From NCBI RefSeq assembly GCF_024495425.1, contig NZ_JANHJR010000003.1, positions 186,001-250,000 on the forward strand: a DNA stretch of 64,000 bases, read 5' to 3'. Position numbers and translations under genes: made by a program. Below the pieces are notes generated by a model that saw only the letters and a program-made list of their open reading frames with translations, made no database searches and had not been told where the DNA came from. The stretch comes from Haloarchaeobius litoreus. GTDB lineage: Archaea; Halobacteriota; Halobacteria; Halobacteriales; Natrialbaceae. Below, piece after piece: positions 8,766-16,963 of this stretch. Positions within the stretch are counted from its first letter, which is position 1; each line of letters starts with the position of its first letter.

Positions 8766-9977
8766 CTACCGGCCCAGCTCCTCGTGGGCCGACGCGAGGT
8801 GGTTCGACGCGAGCGCCGCCAGCAGCGACAGCTCGCCCGCGAGCGCACCGGCCGCGATGACCTCCGCCAGCGCGTCGCCGTTCGCTCCCGGCGGGTCGCC
8901 GCCGCCGGTGAGGCCGACCAGCTCCAGCGCCTCCGACTGCGTCGGCAGCTTCGTCCCGCCACCGACGGTGCCGAGCTCCAGCGAGGCCAGCGAGACGGAG
9001 AGGTAGAGCCCGTCCTCGCGCTCCTCGGCCGTCGTGATGGCGTTCGACCCCTCGACGACCTGCGCGGGGTCCTGACCGGTCGCGATGAACGACGCCGCGA
9101 CGACGTTCGCAGCGTGAGCGTTGAAACCGAGCGAACCCGCCTTCGCGCTCCCGACGAGGTTCTTGCGCGTGTTCGCCTCCGCGATGGCCGCCGCCGTCGT
9201 GTGCAGGCGCTCCTCGACGACGTCGTCCGGAATGAGCACGTCCGCCGTGACCGACCGGCCGCGTCCCTCGACGGCGTTGATCGCCGCCGGCTTCTTGTCC
9301 GTACAGAGGTTGCCCGAGAGCGCGACGAGTTCGGCCGGTGTCTCGGCCTCGACGACCTCGCAGGCCGCCTCCGTCGCGATGGCGGCCATGTTCATCCCCA
9401 TCGCGTCCTTCGTGTCGTAGCGGAACCGGAGGTACACCGAGTCGCCGACGACGTACGGCGTCACGTCCAGCAGCTCCCCGTGGTTCGTCGTCGACTCCGC
9501 CGCCGCCGCGAGTTCGGCCTCGTGCTCACGCACCCACTCGACGACCTCGGCGGACTCCACGATACCACCGGTCCGGAACACCGGTGCGCGCGTCATCCCC
9601 GACTTCGTCACGCGGGCCTCCGCCCCGCCCGCCGACTCGATGACCGACAGCCCGCGGTTCACCGAGGCGACGAGCGCCCCCTCCGTCGTCGCCAGCGGCA
9701 GGTAGTACTCGCCGTCGGCCGCCCCACCGTCGACGGTCACAGGGCCGGCGACGCCGACCGGCATCTGCGTCGCGCCGAACATGTTCTCGATGGCCGAGTC
9801 CGCGACCTCGGCGTCGAACGCGTAGCTGCCGGTCGTCGAGAGGTCGGCGTCGGTCTCGGCCTCGAGAACGAGTCTGCGCGCTGCCGCGGCGGTGTCGTGG
9901 TCGGCGTGCGCTTCGAGTTCGTGGAGCCGCAGTTCGCCCGCTCGAACGCGGTCGGCGAGCGTCGCCGGGTCTGTCAT
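8766..9977 (-). CDS. hmgA: HMG-CoA reductase (class I, NADPH)
   Basis: Makes mevalonate for archaeal isoprenoid lipids, carotenoids and quinones. The 403-residue soluble catalytic domain shows the family motifs in order: ENMFGATQMPVGVAGPV near residue 70, catalytic Glu in ATTEGALVASVNRG near 105, DAMGMNMA near 190, catalytic Lys in CTDKKPAAINAVEGRG near 225, catalytic Asp in ATGQDPAQVVEGSN near 300 and the general acid His in ALASNHLASAHEELGR at the very C-terminus. There is no membrane anchor, as expected for archaea. The gene stands alone between convergent neighbours. Confidence 0.97.
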   Translation of the reverse strand: MTDPATLADRVRAGELRLHELEAHADHDTAAAARRLVLEAETDADLSTTGSYAFDAEVADSAIENMFGATQMPVGVAGPVTVDGGAADGEYYLPLATTEGALVASVNRGLSVIESAGGAEARVTKSGMTRAPVFRTGGIVESAEVVEWVREHEAELAAAAESTTNHGELLDVTPYVVGDSVYLRFRYDTKDAMGMNMAAIATEAACEVVEAETPAELVALSGNLCTDKKPAAINAVEGRGRSVTADVLIPDDVVEERLHTTAAAIAEANTRKNLVGSAKAGSLGFNAHAANVVAASFIATGQDPAQVVEGSNAITTAEEREDGLYLSVSLASLELGTVGGGTKLPTQSEALELVGLTGGGDPPGANGDALAEVIAAGALAGELSLLAALASNHLASAHEELGR

Positions 9978-10016
9978 ACCGGCACTCGCACCCGATACCG
10001 CTTAACGGTTGTCGGT

Positions 10017-12875
10017 TCAGGCCGCGCGCTCGCGGGTCGGTGCGCGGACGACCGCCGTCGACCGCGTGGACGCGTCAGCCGACAGCAGCGGGCCGGCGTC
10101 GACGCTGGCCACCGGCGGCCCGGCGACGACGCGCGTGGAGTTCTCCGTCGTGGAGACCACGCTCACGTCCACGCCGACGAGGTAACTCATCTCGACGTCC
10201 TCCGCACAGCGGCCGACCTCCGCGAGGAACACCATGTTGTTCGCGTCGCTCTGGGTCTCGTTGTCCGTCGACTCCACGACGACGACCGCCTGGTTGTCAC
10301 AGGGCAGGTCGGTGTAGAGGTCCCCGCTCGGCGTCTCCCGGTAGTACTGCCCGTCCGGCGTGTCGAGCATCTCCCTGACCGACTCCTGCCACGCGAGACT
10401 GGAGTTGGCGAGTATCTGCGTGTCGTTGCCGTAGATGTGGACCTCCTTCTCCCCGTCACCCAGTATCGTGCTCCCGGCAGCCGTACAGTAGGTCTGCTGG
10501 TAGTCCGTCCCGCCGATGGTGACCACGCCGCCGGTCGTCTCGTTCGCGACGCACTCGCGGAACGTCGGCTGGAAGTCCGTCTCCGCGCCGTCGACGAGCG
10601 CGAACTCCTCGCTCGCGAACGAGTCGAGGCTGACGCCGTCTGCGGTCCAGTTGTTCAGGTTCCGCCCGTCCCAGAGCGTCGTCGTACTGCCGTCCGTCTC
10701 GACGCTGAGTGTCGCCTGCGGATGCAGCAGGTAGTGCTGGTACGTCGTGTCGGTGTCGAGGTGGCGGTTCTCGAGGGTCACCGTGTCGTTCACCTCTCCG
10801 GTGAGCGTGTCCTCGTAGGAGAACTCCACGGGTCTGGACACCGTCGTCGTGTACGTCGAGTTCGACGCCTCGTCGAACCGTTGGACGGTGAACTCCATGG
10901 ACACGGTCTCGTTCTCGTCGATGGTGAGCGAGCCGGTGCCGTTCACCCAGACGGTTTCGCCGACCGAGAGGTTCTCCGCCTCCGCCTCGGTGAGCGTCCG
11001 GGTCGTCGAGAAGTTCACGTCGAACTGGCTGGTGTTGGACACCGAGACCGTCTCGGTGGTCTCCTCGACGCCGACGAGCACCGTCTCGTTGTAGCTCTCG
11101 TTGTGGTACACGGTGCGGGTACTGACGTTCTCGGCGATCTCCTCGAACGTTTCGCTGAGGTCGTCCGAGTCCGAGACCGGGTAGTACTCGCCGCCGGTGG
11201 TCGCCTGGGCGGTGGCCTCGAGAATCTCGTCGTCCGGCTCACCGAACCCGACGCTGTGCAGGGTCACACCGTCCGGGATCTCCTGTTCTGCCGCCTCGTC
11301 GGGCCAGCGCACGTAGCCGTTCGGGTCGTCGTCGACGTTGTGCTGACCGTCGGTCAGGAGCACGACGAACTGCTCGTTCGAGCTGTTGCCCTGGCTCTGG
11401 AGGATGTTGGCCGCCTCCTCGATGGACTGGCTGATCGGGGTGTTGCCCTGCGGTTCGAGGCCGTCGATGGCGTCGTGGGCACCCGCCTCGTCGGTGTTCA
11501 GCGGGTGGTGCTCCACGACGTTCGCAGGTGACGGTGCCTCGCAGACGTACCGATACTGACCCCGATGGTAGTCCCGGTACCAGTTCGAACAGCCCGCGTT
11601 CGAGGTGTACCCGACGACGCTGTACCGTGGCTCGGTGCCGTTGGTGGTCGTCTCGACCACCTCGATGAAGTCGTGGGCCGCGGCCTGGGCCTCCTCCATC
11701 TTGGAGCCGTCGGCCATCGAGCCGGACTCGTCCATCACGAAGACGATCTCGAGGGTCTCGTTCGTGGGGACCTCCTCGGTCCAGTTGTTCCACTGCTGCT
11801 GCTGCTCGTAGATCGGCTCCTCGTGGGTGAGCTCGACGGTCGAGCCGTCCGTGAGCGTCACCGTGGAGTTGTTCCAGCCGACGAGGGGGTCGCCGGGGGT
11901 GTTCTCCTCGACCGCCTGGGTGGAGGCGTTCGCGTTGGCGGCGCCGAGCAGGGTGAGCGAGCTCTGGTAGGTGTTGCCCTCGCCCTTGTCTATCGCGAGC
12001 ACATCGTCGCCGCTCGGGAGACCGGCCGCCGCCAGACCGAGGGTGCCCTCGGAGACGATCTGACCGGTCATGAGCCGTCCGTCCTCGAAGTCGACGACCG
12101 TGTTCCGCCGGTTGTCGTACTCCGGCGGGAGCATCGAACGCGGGATCTCGACCGCGACCGTCTCGGGACCGGTTCGACTGACCTGACTCTGTCCGAACTC
12201 GGCCTCGAGGTGGCGCTGCCACGCCTCGTTGTACGTGCTCGTCACCGAGAGAGTGAGGTTGCGGAAGCTGTCGGGGTTGCCACAGGCACCGGAGAAGAGC
12301 TGAGAACGGACCGCCTCGGACATCGCCGCGGAGCGCGTGCTGTTCTTCTGGACGTCGACAGTCGAGTCGTCGACGGTCCCGGAGAGGTTGACGAGGTTCA
12401 GCTGGAGGGTCTGCTCCTGGTATCGCACGCCCGGGGCGCTGAGCTGGGAGACGCCGCCGTTCTCGTCGGCACGCCAGACCGCGCCGGACTCGTAGACGAT
12501 GGTCGTGCCGCTGTCGTGGTGGTACTCCAGCGCCGTCAGCGGCACCGTCGCCGCACAGGCGTTCCGGTCGTTCACGCTGACGCGTATCTGACCGGTCTGG
12601 TTGATGACGGCGTCGTTGGCCGACATGCTGCCGAGGTCGAGCTCCCGTCCGGTGCCAGAGTCGGCCATCGAGAGCGAGCCGAGCTCGCTGTCGACGTTCG
12701 ACATCGCGATCTCGGCCGACTCGACCTCGTTGTTGTCCTGGATGGTCTCCGTCACCGCCGTTCCGGAGACGAACAGTATCGCTGCCCCTGCGATGACGAT
12801 CCCGAACAACAGGACCACACCTGTGATCTCGGATACGCCTCTTGCCCGCTCCGTCGATGTGCCTTGTCCCCTCAT
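10017..12875 (-). CDS. Large surface protein: pilin-like anchor plus von Willebrand A domain
   Basis: A 952-residue predicted extracellular protein. The N-terminus RARGVSEITGVVLLFGIVIAG is a type IV pilin-like/DUF7289-like hydrophobic segment that anchors or assembles at the cell surface. A vWA domain spans about 372-560 with a MIDAS of DESGS (about 380), Thr in GNTPIS (about 478) and Asp in LLTDGQ (about 507), so it should bind a divalent metal and a ligand. The rest is beta-rich with many Asn-X-Ser/Thr sequons, consistent with N-glycosylation. The C-terminus ends in a short Arg/Ala-rich tail with no visible PGF sorting motif. Likely roles are adhesion or cell-surface recognition. A TATA-like box lies upstream. 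Confidence 0.85.
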   Translation of the reverse strand: MRGQGTSTERARGVSEITGVVLLFGIVIAGAAILFVSGTAVTETIQDNNEVESAEIAMSNVDSELGSLSMADSGTGRELDLGSMSANDAVINQTGQIRVSVNDRNACAATVPLTALEYHHDSGTTIVYESGAVWRADENGGVSQLSAPGVRYQEQTLQLNLVNLSGTVDDSTVDVQKNSTRSAAMSEAVRSQLFSGACGNPDSFRNLTLSVTSTYNEAWQRHLEAEFGQSQVSRTGPETVAVEIPRSMLPPEYDNRRNTVVDFEDGRLMTGQIVSEGTLGLAAAGLPSGDDVLAIDKGEGNTYQSSLTLLGAANANASTQAVEENTPGDPLVGWNNSTVTLTDGSTVELTHEEPIYEQQQQWNNWTEEVPTNETLEIVFVMDESGSMADGSKMEEAQAAAHDFIEVVETTTNGTEPRYSVVGYTSNAGCSNWYRDYHRGQYRYVCEAPSPANVVEHHPLNTDEAGAHDAIDGLEPQGNTPISQSIEEAANILQSQGNSSNEQFVVLLTDGQHNVDDDPNGYVRWPDEAAEQEIPDGVTLHSVGFGEPDDEILEATAQATTGGEYYPVSDSDDLSETFEEIAENVSTRTVYHNESYNETVLVGVEETTETVSVSNTSQFDVNFSTTRTLTEAEAENLSVGETVWVNGTGSLTIDENETVSMEFTVQRFDEASNSTYTTTVSRPVEFSYEDTLTGEVNDTVTLENRHLDTDTTYQHYLLHPQATLSVETDGSTTTLWDGRNLNNWTADGVSLDSFASEEFALVDGAETDFQPTFRECVANETTGGVVTIGGTDYQQTYCTAAGSTILGDGEKEVHIYGNDTQILANSSLAWQESVREMLDTPDGQYYRETPSGDLYTDLPCDNQAVVVVESTDNETQSDANNMVFLAEVGRCAEDVEMSYLVGVDVSVVSTTENSTRVVAGPPVASVDAGPLLSADASTRSTAVVRAPTRERAA

Positions 12876-12910
12876 GTGCGACCTCGTTCCAAGATAGTAT
12901 CTCCGAAGAC

Positions 12911-12918
12911 ATATTAAA
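12911..12918 (-). promoter_or_regulatory. TATA-like promoter of the vWA surface gene
   Basis: On the minus strand TTTAATAT lies 36-43 nt before the ATG at 12875, within a short AT-rich patch. A leader of about 10-12 nt is predicted. The remainder of the 309-base gap up to the mptA stop shows no intact gene. Confidence 0.45.
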
Positions 12919-13184
12919 TCTATTGTCTAGGGTGTAAAAAATAGGCTGGCCGGGCAGAAAACAGCCTCCCTTCGAGTCTGGTCTATCACGGGACTGGGCA
13001 GAAAGATAGTGCCGCTATTCGCTCGACAATCGATAGAGGGAGTCGGCGAGCCGGCCGAGAAGGTCCGACCGAGCGCCGAGACGAGTGCGTCGAGACGCTC
13101 TGCTGGGGGCCGGTGTACCTGCTCGTCGTCGGCTGTCTTGCGGGCTGGGCGTTCGTCAGGAGTGCGAGCCCGGCGTCGAAGAAC

Positions 13185-14117
13185 TCAGTTCGCGCCGTCG
13201 ACCTCGCCCCGCAGCGACCCCATCTCGACGATGCGCTCGGCGTGCGCGTTGTGCTGGTGGATGGACTCGTCGTTCGACTGTTTCATCGTCACGACGGCGT
13301 CGTCGGGCAGGTCCGGGAACTCCGTCACCACGTCCTCAGCCATCGAGCGCACGCAGTCCTCGACGAACTTCGCGTTGGCGTGGGAGTGGTAGGTCATGTG
13401 GTCCTCGTCGGGGCGCTTCGCGAGGTTGTAGATGCGCGCCGACATGGCGTCGCGAGCCACGTCGACGAGGTTCATCAGGTCGACCTCGGGGGCGTCCTCG
13501 CTCTCGACGGTCAGCGTGGCGTGGCCGCGCTGGGAGTGGCCCGGCTGGGGCACCTCGTCGAGGAACGCCTCGGCGGTGTCGTCGTCGACACCGAGGTCGT
13601 CGAGCACGCGGCGGGCGCGGGCGGTGGACATCCCCTGCGAGCAGGGACAGACCGTCATCCCGACGACGCGGGCACCGATCTCCTCGCGGGTACCCTCCTC
13701 GGTCGCGGTCGCGGAGGCGATGACGTCGATGGTCGACTGGGTCTCCTTGTCCGACTCCGGGGTCTTCTCCCGGGTCATCAGCTCAGCCTCCATGCGGACC
13801 TCGGCCTTGCTCGTGTAGTCGTGCTTGGCGAGCAGCCGCTCGGCGGCGTCGCCGCAGACGTCCTCGACGCGGTAGGCCTCCTCGCGGGTCGCGGCCTCCA
13901 GCGTCTCGTCGATGACCTCCATGTTCCGGGACATGTCCGCGCCCTTGCGCCACGACGGGAGGTCGACGAACACCTCGAACTCCGCCGTCAGTACGATGGG
14001 ACGCTTGTCCGGGCGGGCCAGCTTGACAAGCTTCTCGACGCCCGTCACGCCGACCTGACTCAGCCCGACGGTCACGTCGGGGCTCGACGCCTGCACGTCG
14101 GGGAGTTGTTCACTCAT
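13185..14117 (-). CDS. mptA: GTP cyclohydrolase MptA (type IV)
   Basis: Fe(II)-dependent enzyme that converts GTP to 7,8-dihydroneopterin 2',3'-cyclic phosphate, the first step towards tetrahydrofolate/methanopterin-type pterins in archaea. The 310 residues match the MptA/FolE2 family: [15 protein letters not shown] near 17, [15 protein letters not shown] near 163, [13 protein letters not shown] near 193, [14 protein letters not shown] near 245 and HQHNAHAE near 290. Cysteine and histidines in these motifs provide the metal site. It lies 66 nt downstream of the NAD kinase gene on the same strand and may be co-transcribed. Confidence 0.95.
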   Translation of the reverse strand: MSEQLPDVQASSPDVTVGLSQVGVTGVEKLVKLARPDKRPIVLTAEFEVFVDLPSWRKGADMSRNMEVIDETLEAATREEAYRVEDVCGDAAERLLAKHDYTSKAEVRMEAELMTREKTPESDKETQSTIDVIASATATEEGTREEIGARVVGMTVCPCSQGMSTARARRVLDDLGVDDDTAEAFLDEVPQPGHSQRGHATLTVESEDAPEVDLMNLVDVARDAMSARIYNLAKRPDEDHMTYHSHANAKFVEDCVRSMAEDVVTEFPDLPDDAVVTMKQSNDESIHQHNAHAERIVEMGSLRGEVDGAN

Positions 14118-14183
14118 TGCCCCCGGGTAGGGCCGTGAGTTGATTAGTGCTTTCGAAAGTCAGGGGGTTTGCCCGTATCGCGG

Positions 14184-15008
14184 TCAGTCGAGCTTGTTGA
14201 GCGCCTTGAAGAACTCGCTTGGCGGTCCGGCCAGCCTGACCGGCTCGCTGGCGCGCTCGACGGTGACCGTGGTCGGCGGCTCCAGCTCCTGCTGTGCGCG
14301 GCCGTCGCTGATGACGTAGCCCATCTCGGCGTCGTCGATACGCACGGTGACGGTGCTGTCGGCGGCGGAGACGAGCGACGGCATCGGGTCGTCGGCGCAC
14401 ATCTCGGTGACGACCACGGCGTCGACCTCGGGGCGGACGAGCGGCCCGCCCTCGCTCATGTTGTAGGCGGTGCTGCCGGCGGGCGTGGCGACGAGCACGC
14501 CGTCGGCCGCCGAGCCGCTGTACAGCTCGCCGTCGACGCGCACCTCGAACTCGCCGCCGTTGCCGTGGCCGCGCTGGGCGCCCTGGACGACGATCTCGTT
14601 GACCGCCGGGTCGAGGTCCCAGCCGTCGCCACGGGCACGCAGGCGGCTCATCTCGCGAGTCCGGACCCTGCCCGTGGACTCGAAGCGCTCGACCTCCTCG
14701 CGCACCACGTCCACTGCATCCCCGGGCGAGACGGCGTTCAGGAACCCCACTTCACCGAGGTTGACGCCGACGATGGGGACGGTGCCGACGCCACGGGCGG
14801 TGAAGAGGAACGTCCCGTCGCCGCCGATGCTCACCGCGAGGTCGGCGTCGTCCATCGCCGCCGGCTCCACACCGGGCACGTCGAGCGCCGCAGCCGTCGC
14901 CGTGTCGACGACGACCGTCGCGTCCTGCTCGCGGAGCATCCCGCGGAGTCGCTCCGCGAGGCGGGCCGCGCGAGCGTTCTCCTTCTGGGCGACCAAGCCG
15001 ACCTTCAT
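14184..15008 (-). CDS. nadK: NAD kinase
   Basis: Phosphorylates NAD to NADP. The 274-residue protein carries the family GGDGT motif (SIGGDGTFLFT, near residue 63), the second conserved segment VNEIVVQGA with the NE pair near 140, and the Gly-rich ATPAGSTAYNMSEGGPLV segment near 180. The start MKVGLVAQKENARAARL aligns with archaeal homologues; a much longer in-frame extension upstream is Ser/Pro-rich shadow sequence and is rejected. It precedes mptA in the same orientation. Confidence 0.95.
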   Translation of the reverse strand: MKVGLVAQKENARAARLAERLRGMLREQDATVVVDTATAAALDVPGVEPAAMDDADLAVSIGGDGTFLFTARGVGTVPIVGVNLGEVGFLNAVSPGDAVDVVREEVERFESTGRVRTREMSRLRARGDGWDLDPAVNEIVVQGAQRGHGNGGEFEVRVDGELYSGSAADGVLVATPAGSTAYNMSEGGPLVRPEVDAVVVTEMCADDPMPSLVSAADSTVTVRIDDAEMGYVISDGRAQQELEPPTTVTVERASEPVRLAGPPSEFFKALNKLD

Positions 15009-15058
15009 ACCCGACGGTAGCGGGGACGGGGGATAAAAGCCTCCGGATGGCAACAAGG

Positions 15059-15178
15059 TTAATTTATATGTAGGGCTTTGCTTGCGCTGTACGAACCGTC
15101 CGGCGGCAGCGTGCCGACCGGCCGGACACACACCCAGATGTTCCCCTCGACGCCCACGTCGACGGTGACGCCCCGCAC
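15059..15178 (-). CDS. Possible 39-residue ORF between nadK and the KaiC-like gene
   Basis: A GTG-initiated ORF encoding a short Val/Gly-rich peptide (start VRGVTVDVGVEGN, centre NIWVCVRPVG). Third codon positions are almost all G/C until the last few codons, and the protein-like composition on this strand is better than on the other. There is no ATG and the 3' end runs into the TATA box of the divergent gene, so it could equally be chance. Low confidence. Confidence 0.25.
   Translation of the reverse strand: MRGVTVDVGVEGNIWVCVRPVGTLPPDGSYSASKALHIN
15063..15070 (+). promoter_or_regulatory. TATA-like box, KaiC-like gene
   Basis: TTTATATG in a short AT patch is the best promoter match in the 217-base gap between nadK and the KaiC-like gene. 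If used, it would give a leader of about 130 nt, unusually long for a haloarchaeal mRNA. Confidence 0.4.
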
Positions 15179-15225
15179 CCCACGGCGCCGTCCCGGACCG
15201 TCCGCCCCAACGGAGCTGGCGTGCC

Positions 15226-16452
15226 ATGAGTGACGACGACGACCTGGACTGGTTCGAGCAGGCCGTCCGTGAGCGCCGCGACCAGCACCAGGAGAGGGAC
15301 GACACCGACGGTGGCGACGAAGCCGACGGGCGGGCAGCCTCGGACGCCGACGACGGAGCGCCAGCCGACGACGGGACGACGGTCGAGGACACCACCGCGG
15401 ACCCGACGGAGACCGACGCCTGGCAGGCGCTCGACCCCGACGTGGACGACGATGGAGCCGACGCTGGCGGCGACGCCGCAACCACCGGCGACGACGGTAC
15501 CGACGGCGATGACGCCCCGGACGACGGCGGGCTGTTCGACGACGACTTCGGCGCGGCGATGGGCGACATCCAGCTTCCCGACAGCGCGGACGCCGGCGGT
15601 GGCGGGATGGACGCGGACATCGGCGAGATGGACGGGACCGTCGGCGAGTTCGACCCTGGCGAGTTCGACATGGGCGACGGCGGCGAGCAGTTCGACATGG
15701 GCGGTGGGGCCAGCCTGGGCGGTACCAGCTTCGACGAGGATGAGTTCGACTCGGACCTGCCGCGCGTCGACCTCGGCATCAAGGGCCTCGACGAGATGAT
15801 CCAGGGGGGCGTCCCCGAGCGCTCGCTGATGGTCACCATCGGGTCGGCCGGGACCGGGAAGACGACGTTCGGCCTGCAGTTCCTGAACGAGGCGCTGGCG
15901 AACGGCGAGCGCGCCATCTTCATCACGCTGGAGGAGAGCAGCGAGCGCGTCATCAACTCCGCCGTCGAGAAGGGGATGCCGTTCGACGAGTACGTCGAGG
16001 ACGACCGGCTCGCTATCGTCGACATCGATCCCATCGAGATGGCGAACAGCCTCGCCTCCATCCGGTCCGACCTCCCCCGGCTCATCGAGCAGTTCGGCGC
16101 GACCCGGCTCGTGCTCGACTCCGTCTCGCTGCTGGAGATGATGTACGACTCCCGCGCCAAGCGCCGGACCGAGGTGTACGACTTCACGCAGAGCCTGAAG
16201 AACTCCGGCATCACGACGATGCTGACGAGCGAGGCCAGCGAGGACTCGCCGTTCGTCTCCCGCCACGGCATCGTCGAGTACCTCACCGACGCGGTGTTCA
16301 TCCTCCAGTACGTCCGACCCTCCGATTTCAGGGAGACGCGCCTCGCCGTGGAGATCCAGAAGATCCGCGACGCGAACCACTCCCGCGAGACGAAGCCCTA
16401 CGAGATAACGGACAAGGGCATCTCGGTCCACCGGCAGGCGAACATCTTCTGA
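15226..16452 (+). CDS. KaiC-like RecA-superfamily ATPase with long acidic N-terminus
   Basis: A 408-residue protein. Residues 1 to about 175 are low-complexity and extremely acidic (Asp/Gly/Ala, few hydrophobics), likely disordered. A single KaiC/RecA ATPase domain follows: DLGIKGLDEMIQGG, Walker A GSAGTGKTT near 206-214, a Glu pair FITLEESSERV for catalysis, and Walker B-like TRLVLDSVSLLEMM near 295. The C-terminus is FRETRLAVEIQKIRD and onward. Single-domain KaiC homologues in archaea are proposed signalling ATPases; partners are unknown. It converges with the stress-protein gene, 2 nt between stops. Confidence 0.85.
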   Translation: MSDDDDLDWFEQAVRERRDQHQERDDTDGGDEADGRAASDADDGAPADDGTTVEDTTADPTETDAWQALDPDVDDDGADAGGDAATTGDDGTDGDDAPDDGGLFDDDFGAAMGDIQLPDSADAGGGGMDADIGEMDGTVGEFDPGEFDMGDGGEQFDMGGGASLGGTSFDEDEFDSDLPRVDLGIKGLDEMIQGGVPERSLMVTIGSAGTGKTTFGLQFLNEALANGERAIFITLEESSERVINSAVEKGMPFDEYVEDDRLAIVDIDPIEMANSLASIRSDLPRLIEQFGATRLVLDSVSLLEMMYDSRAKRRTEVYDFTQSLKNSGITTMLTSEASEDSPFVSRHGIVEYLTDAVFILQYVRPSDFRETRLAVEIQKIRDANHSRETKPYEITDKGISVHRQANIF

Positions 16453-16454
16453 AC

Positions 16455-16883
16455 CTACCGCACGACCGTCACGGGCACCGGCGACCGCCTGACGACCGTC
16501 TCGGCGACGCTCCCGAGCAGGATGCGCGAGACGCCCGAGCGTCCGTGGCTCCCGGTGACGATGTGGTCGCAGTCGTGCTCTTTCGCGTACTCGACGATGG
16601 TCTTCGGCGGCCGCCCGACGGCGAGCTCGGTCTCGATGTCGACGTGCGCGGCGCTGGCGAGTTCGGTCGCCTCCGCCAGCAGCTCGTCCGCGTCCTCGCG
16701 GGCCTCCTCGTACCACTCGCTCGCGAACGTCGGCATCGAGAACGCCCGCCGGGTGTTCGCCTCCGCCGGGTCGACGATGGTGAGCACGACCAGCGTCGCG
16801 TCCGCGAACTCCTCCAGGGCGAACTCCAGCGCCTCCGTCGACTGGACGGAGTCGTCGTAGGCCACGAGCACGCGACGGTCCAT
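16455..16883 (-). CDS. Universal stress protein (UspA family)
   Basis: A 142-residue single USP domain, a cytoplasmic nucleotide-binding alpha/beta fold often induced by stress. The start RRVLVAYDDSVQSTEALEFA and the C-terminal ATP-binding signature GSHGRSGVSRILLGSVAE (G-2X-G-9X-G-S/T) are clear, so ATP binding is expected. The ATG is chosen at MDRRVLVAYD because upstream codons are shadow. Its target is unknown. Confidence 0.93.
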   Translation of the reverse strand: MDRRVLVAYDDSVQSTEALEFALEEFADATLVVLTIVDPAEANTRRAFSMPTFASEWYEEAREDADELLAEATELASAAHVDIETELAVGRPPKTIVEYAKEHDCDHIVTGSHGRSGVSRILLGSVAETVVRRSPVPVTVVR

Positions 16884-16963
16884 GCTAGAGGATAGCGCAG
16901 GAGGCGTAGTAAAGCTTCCACCCGGCTGTCGGGGGATTCGCGCGCTCGAAGCGACGCGACCGA

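Noticed and set aside
13113-14138. Plus-strand ORF of 341 residues starting MYLLVVGCLAGWAFV
   Set aside because: It lies antisense to mptA for nearly its whole length and mirrors its codon bias; only the first 24 residues resemble a membrane helix.
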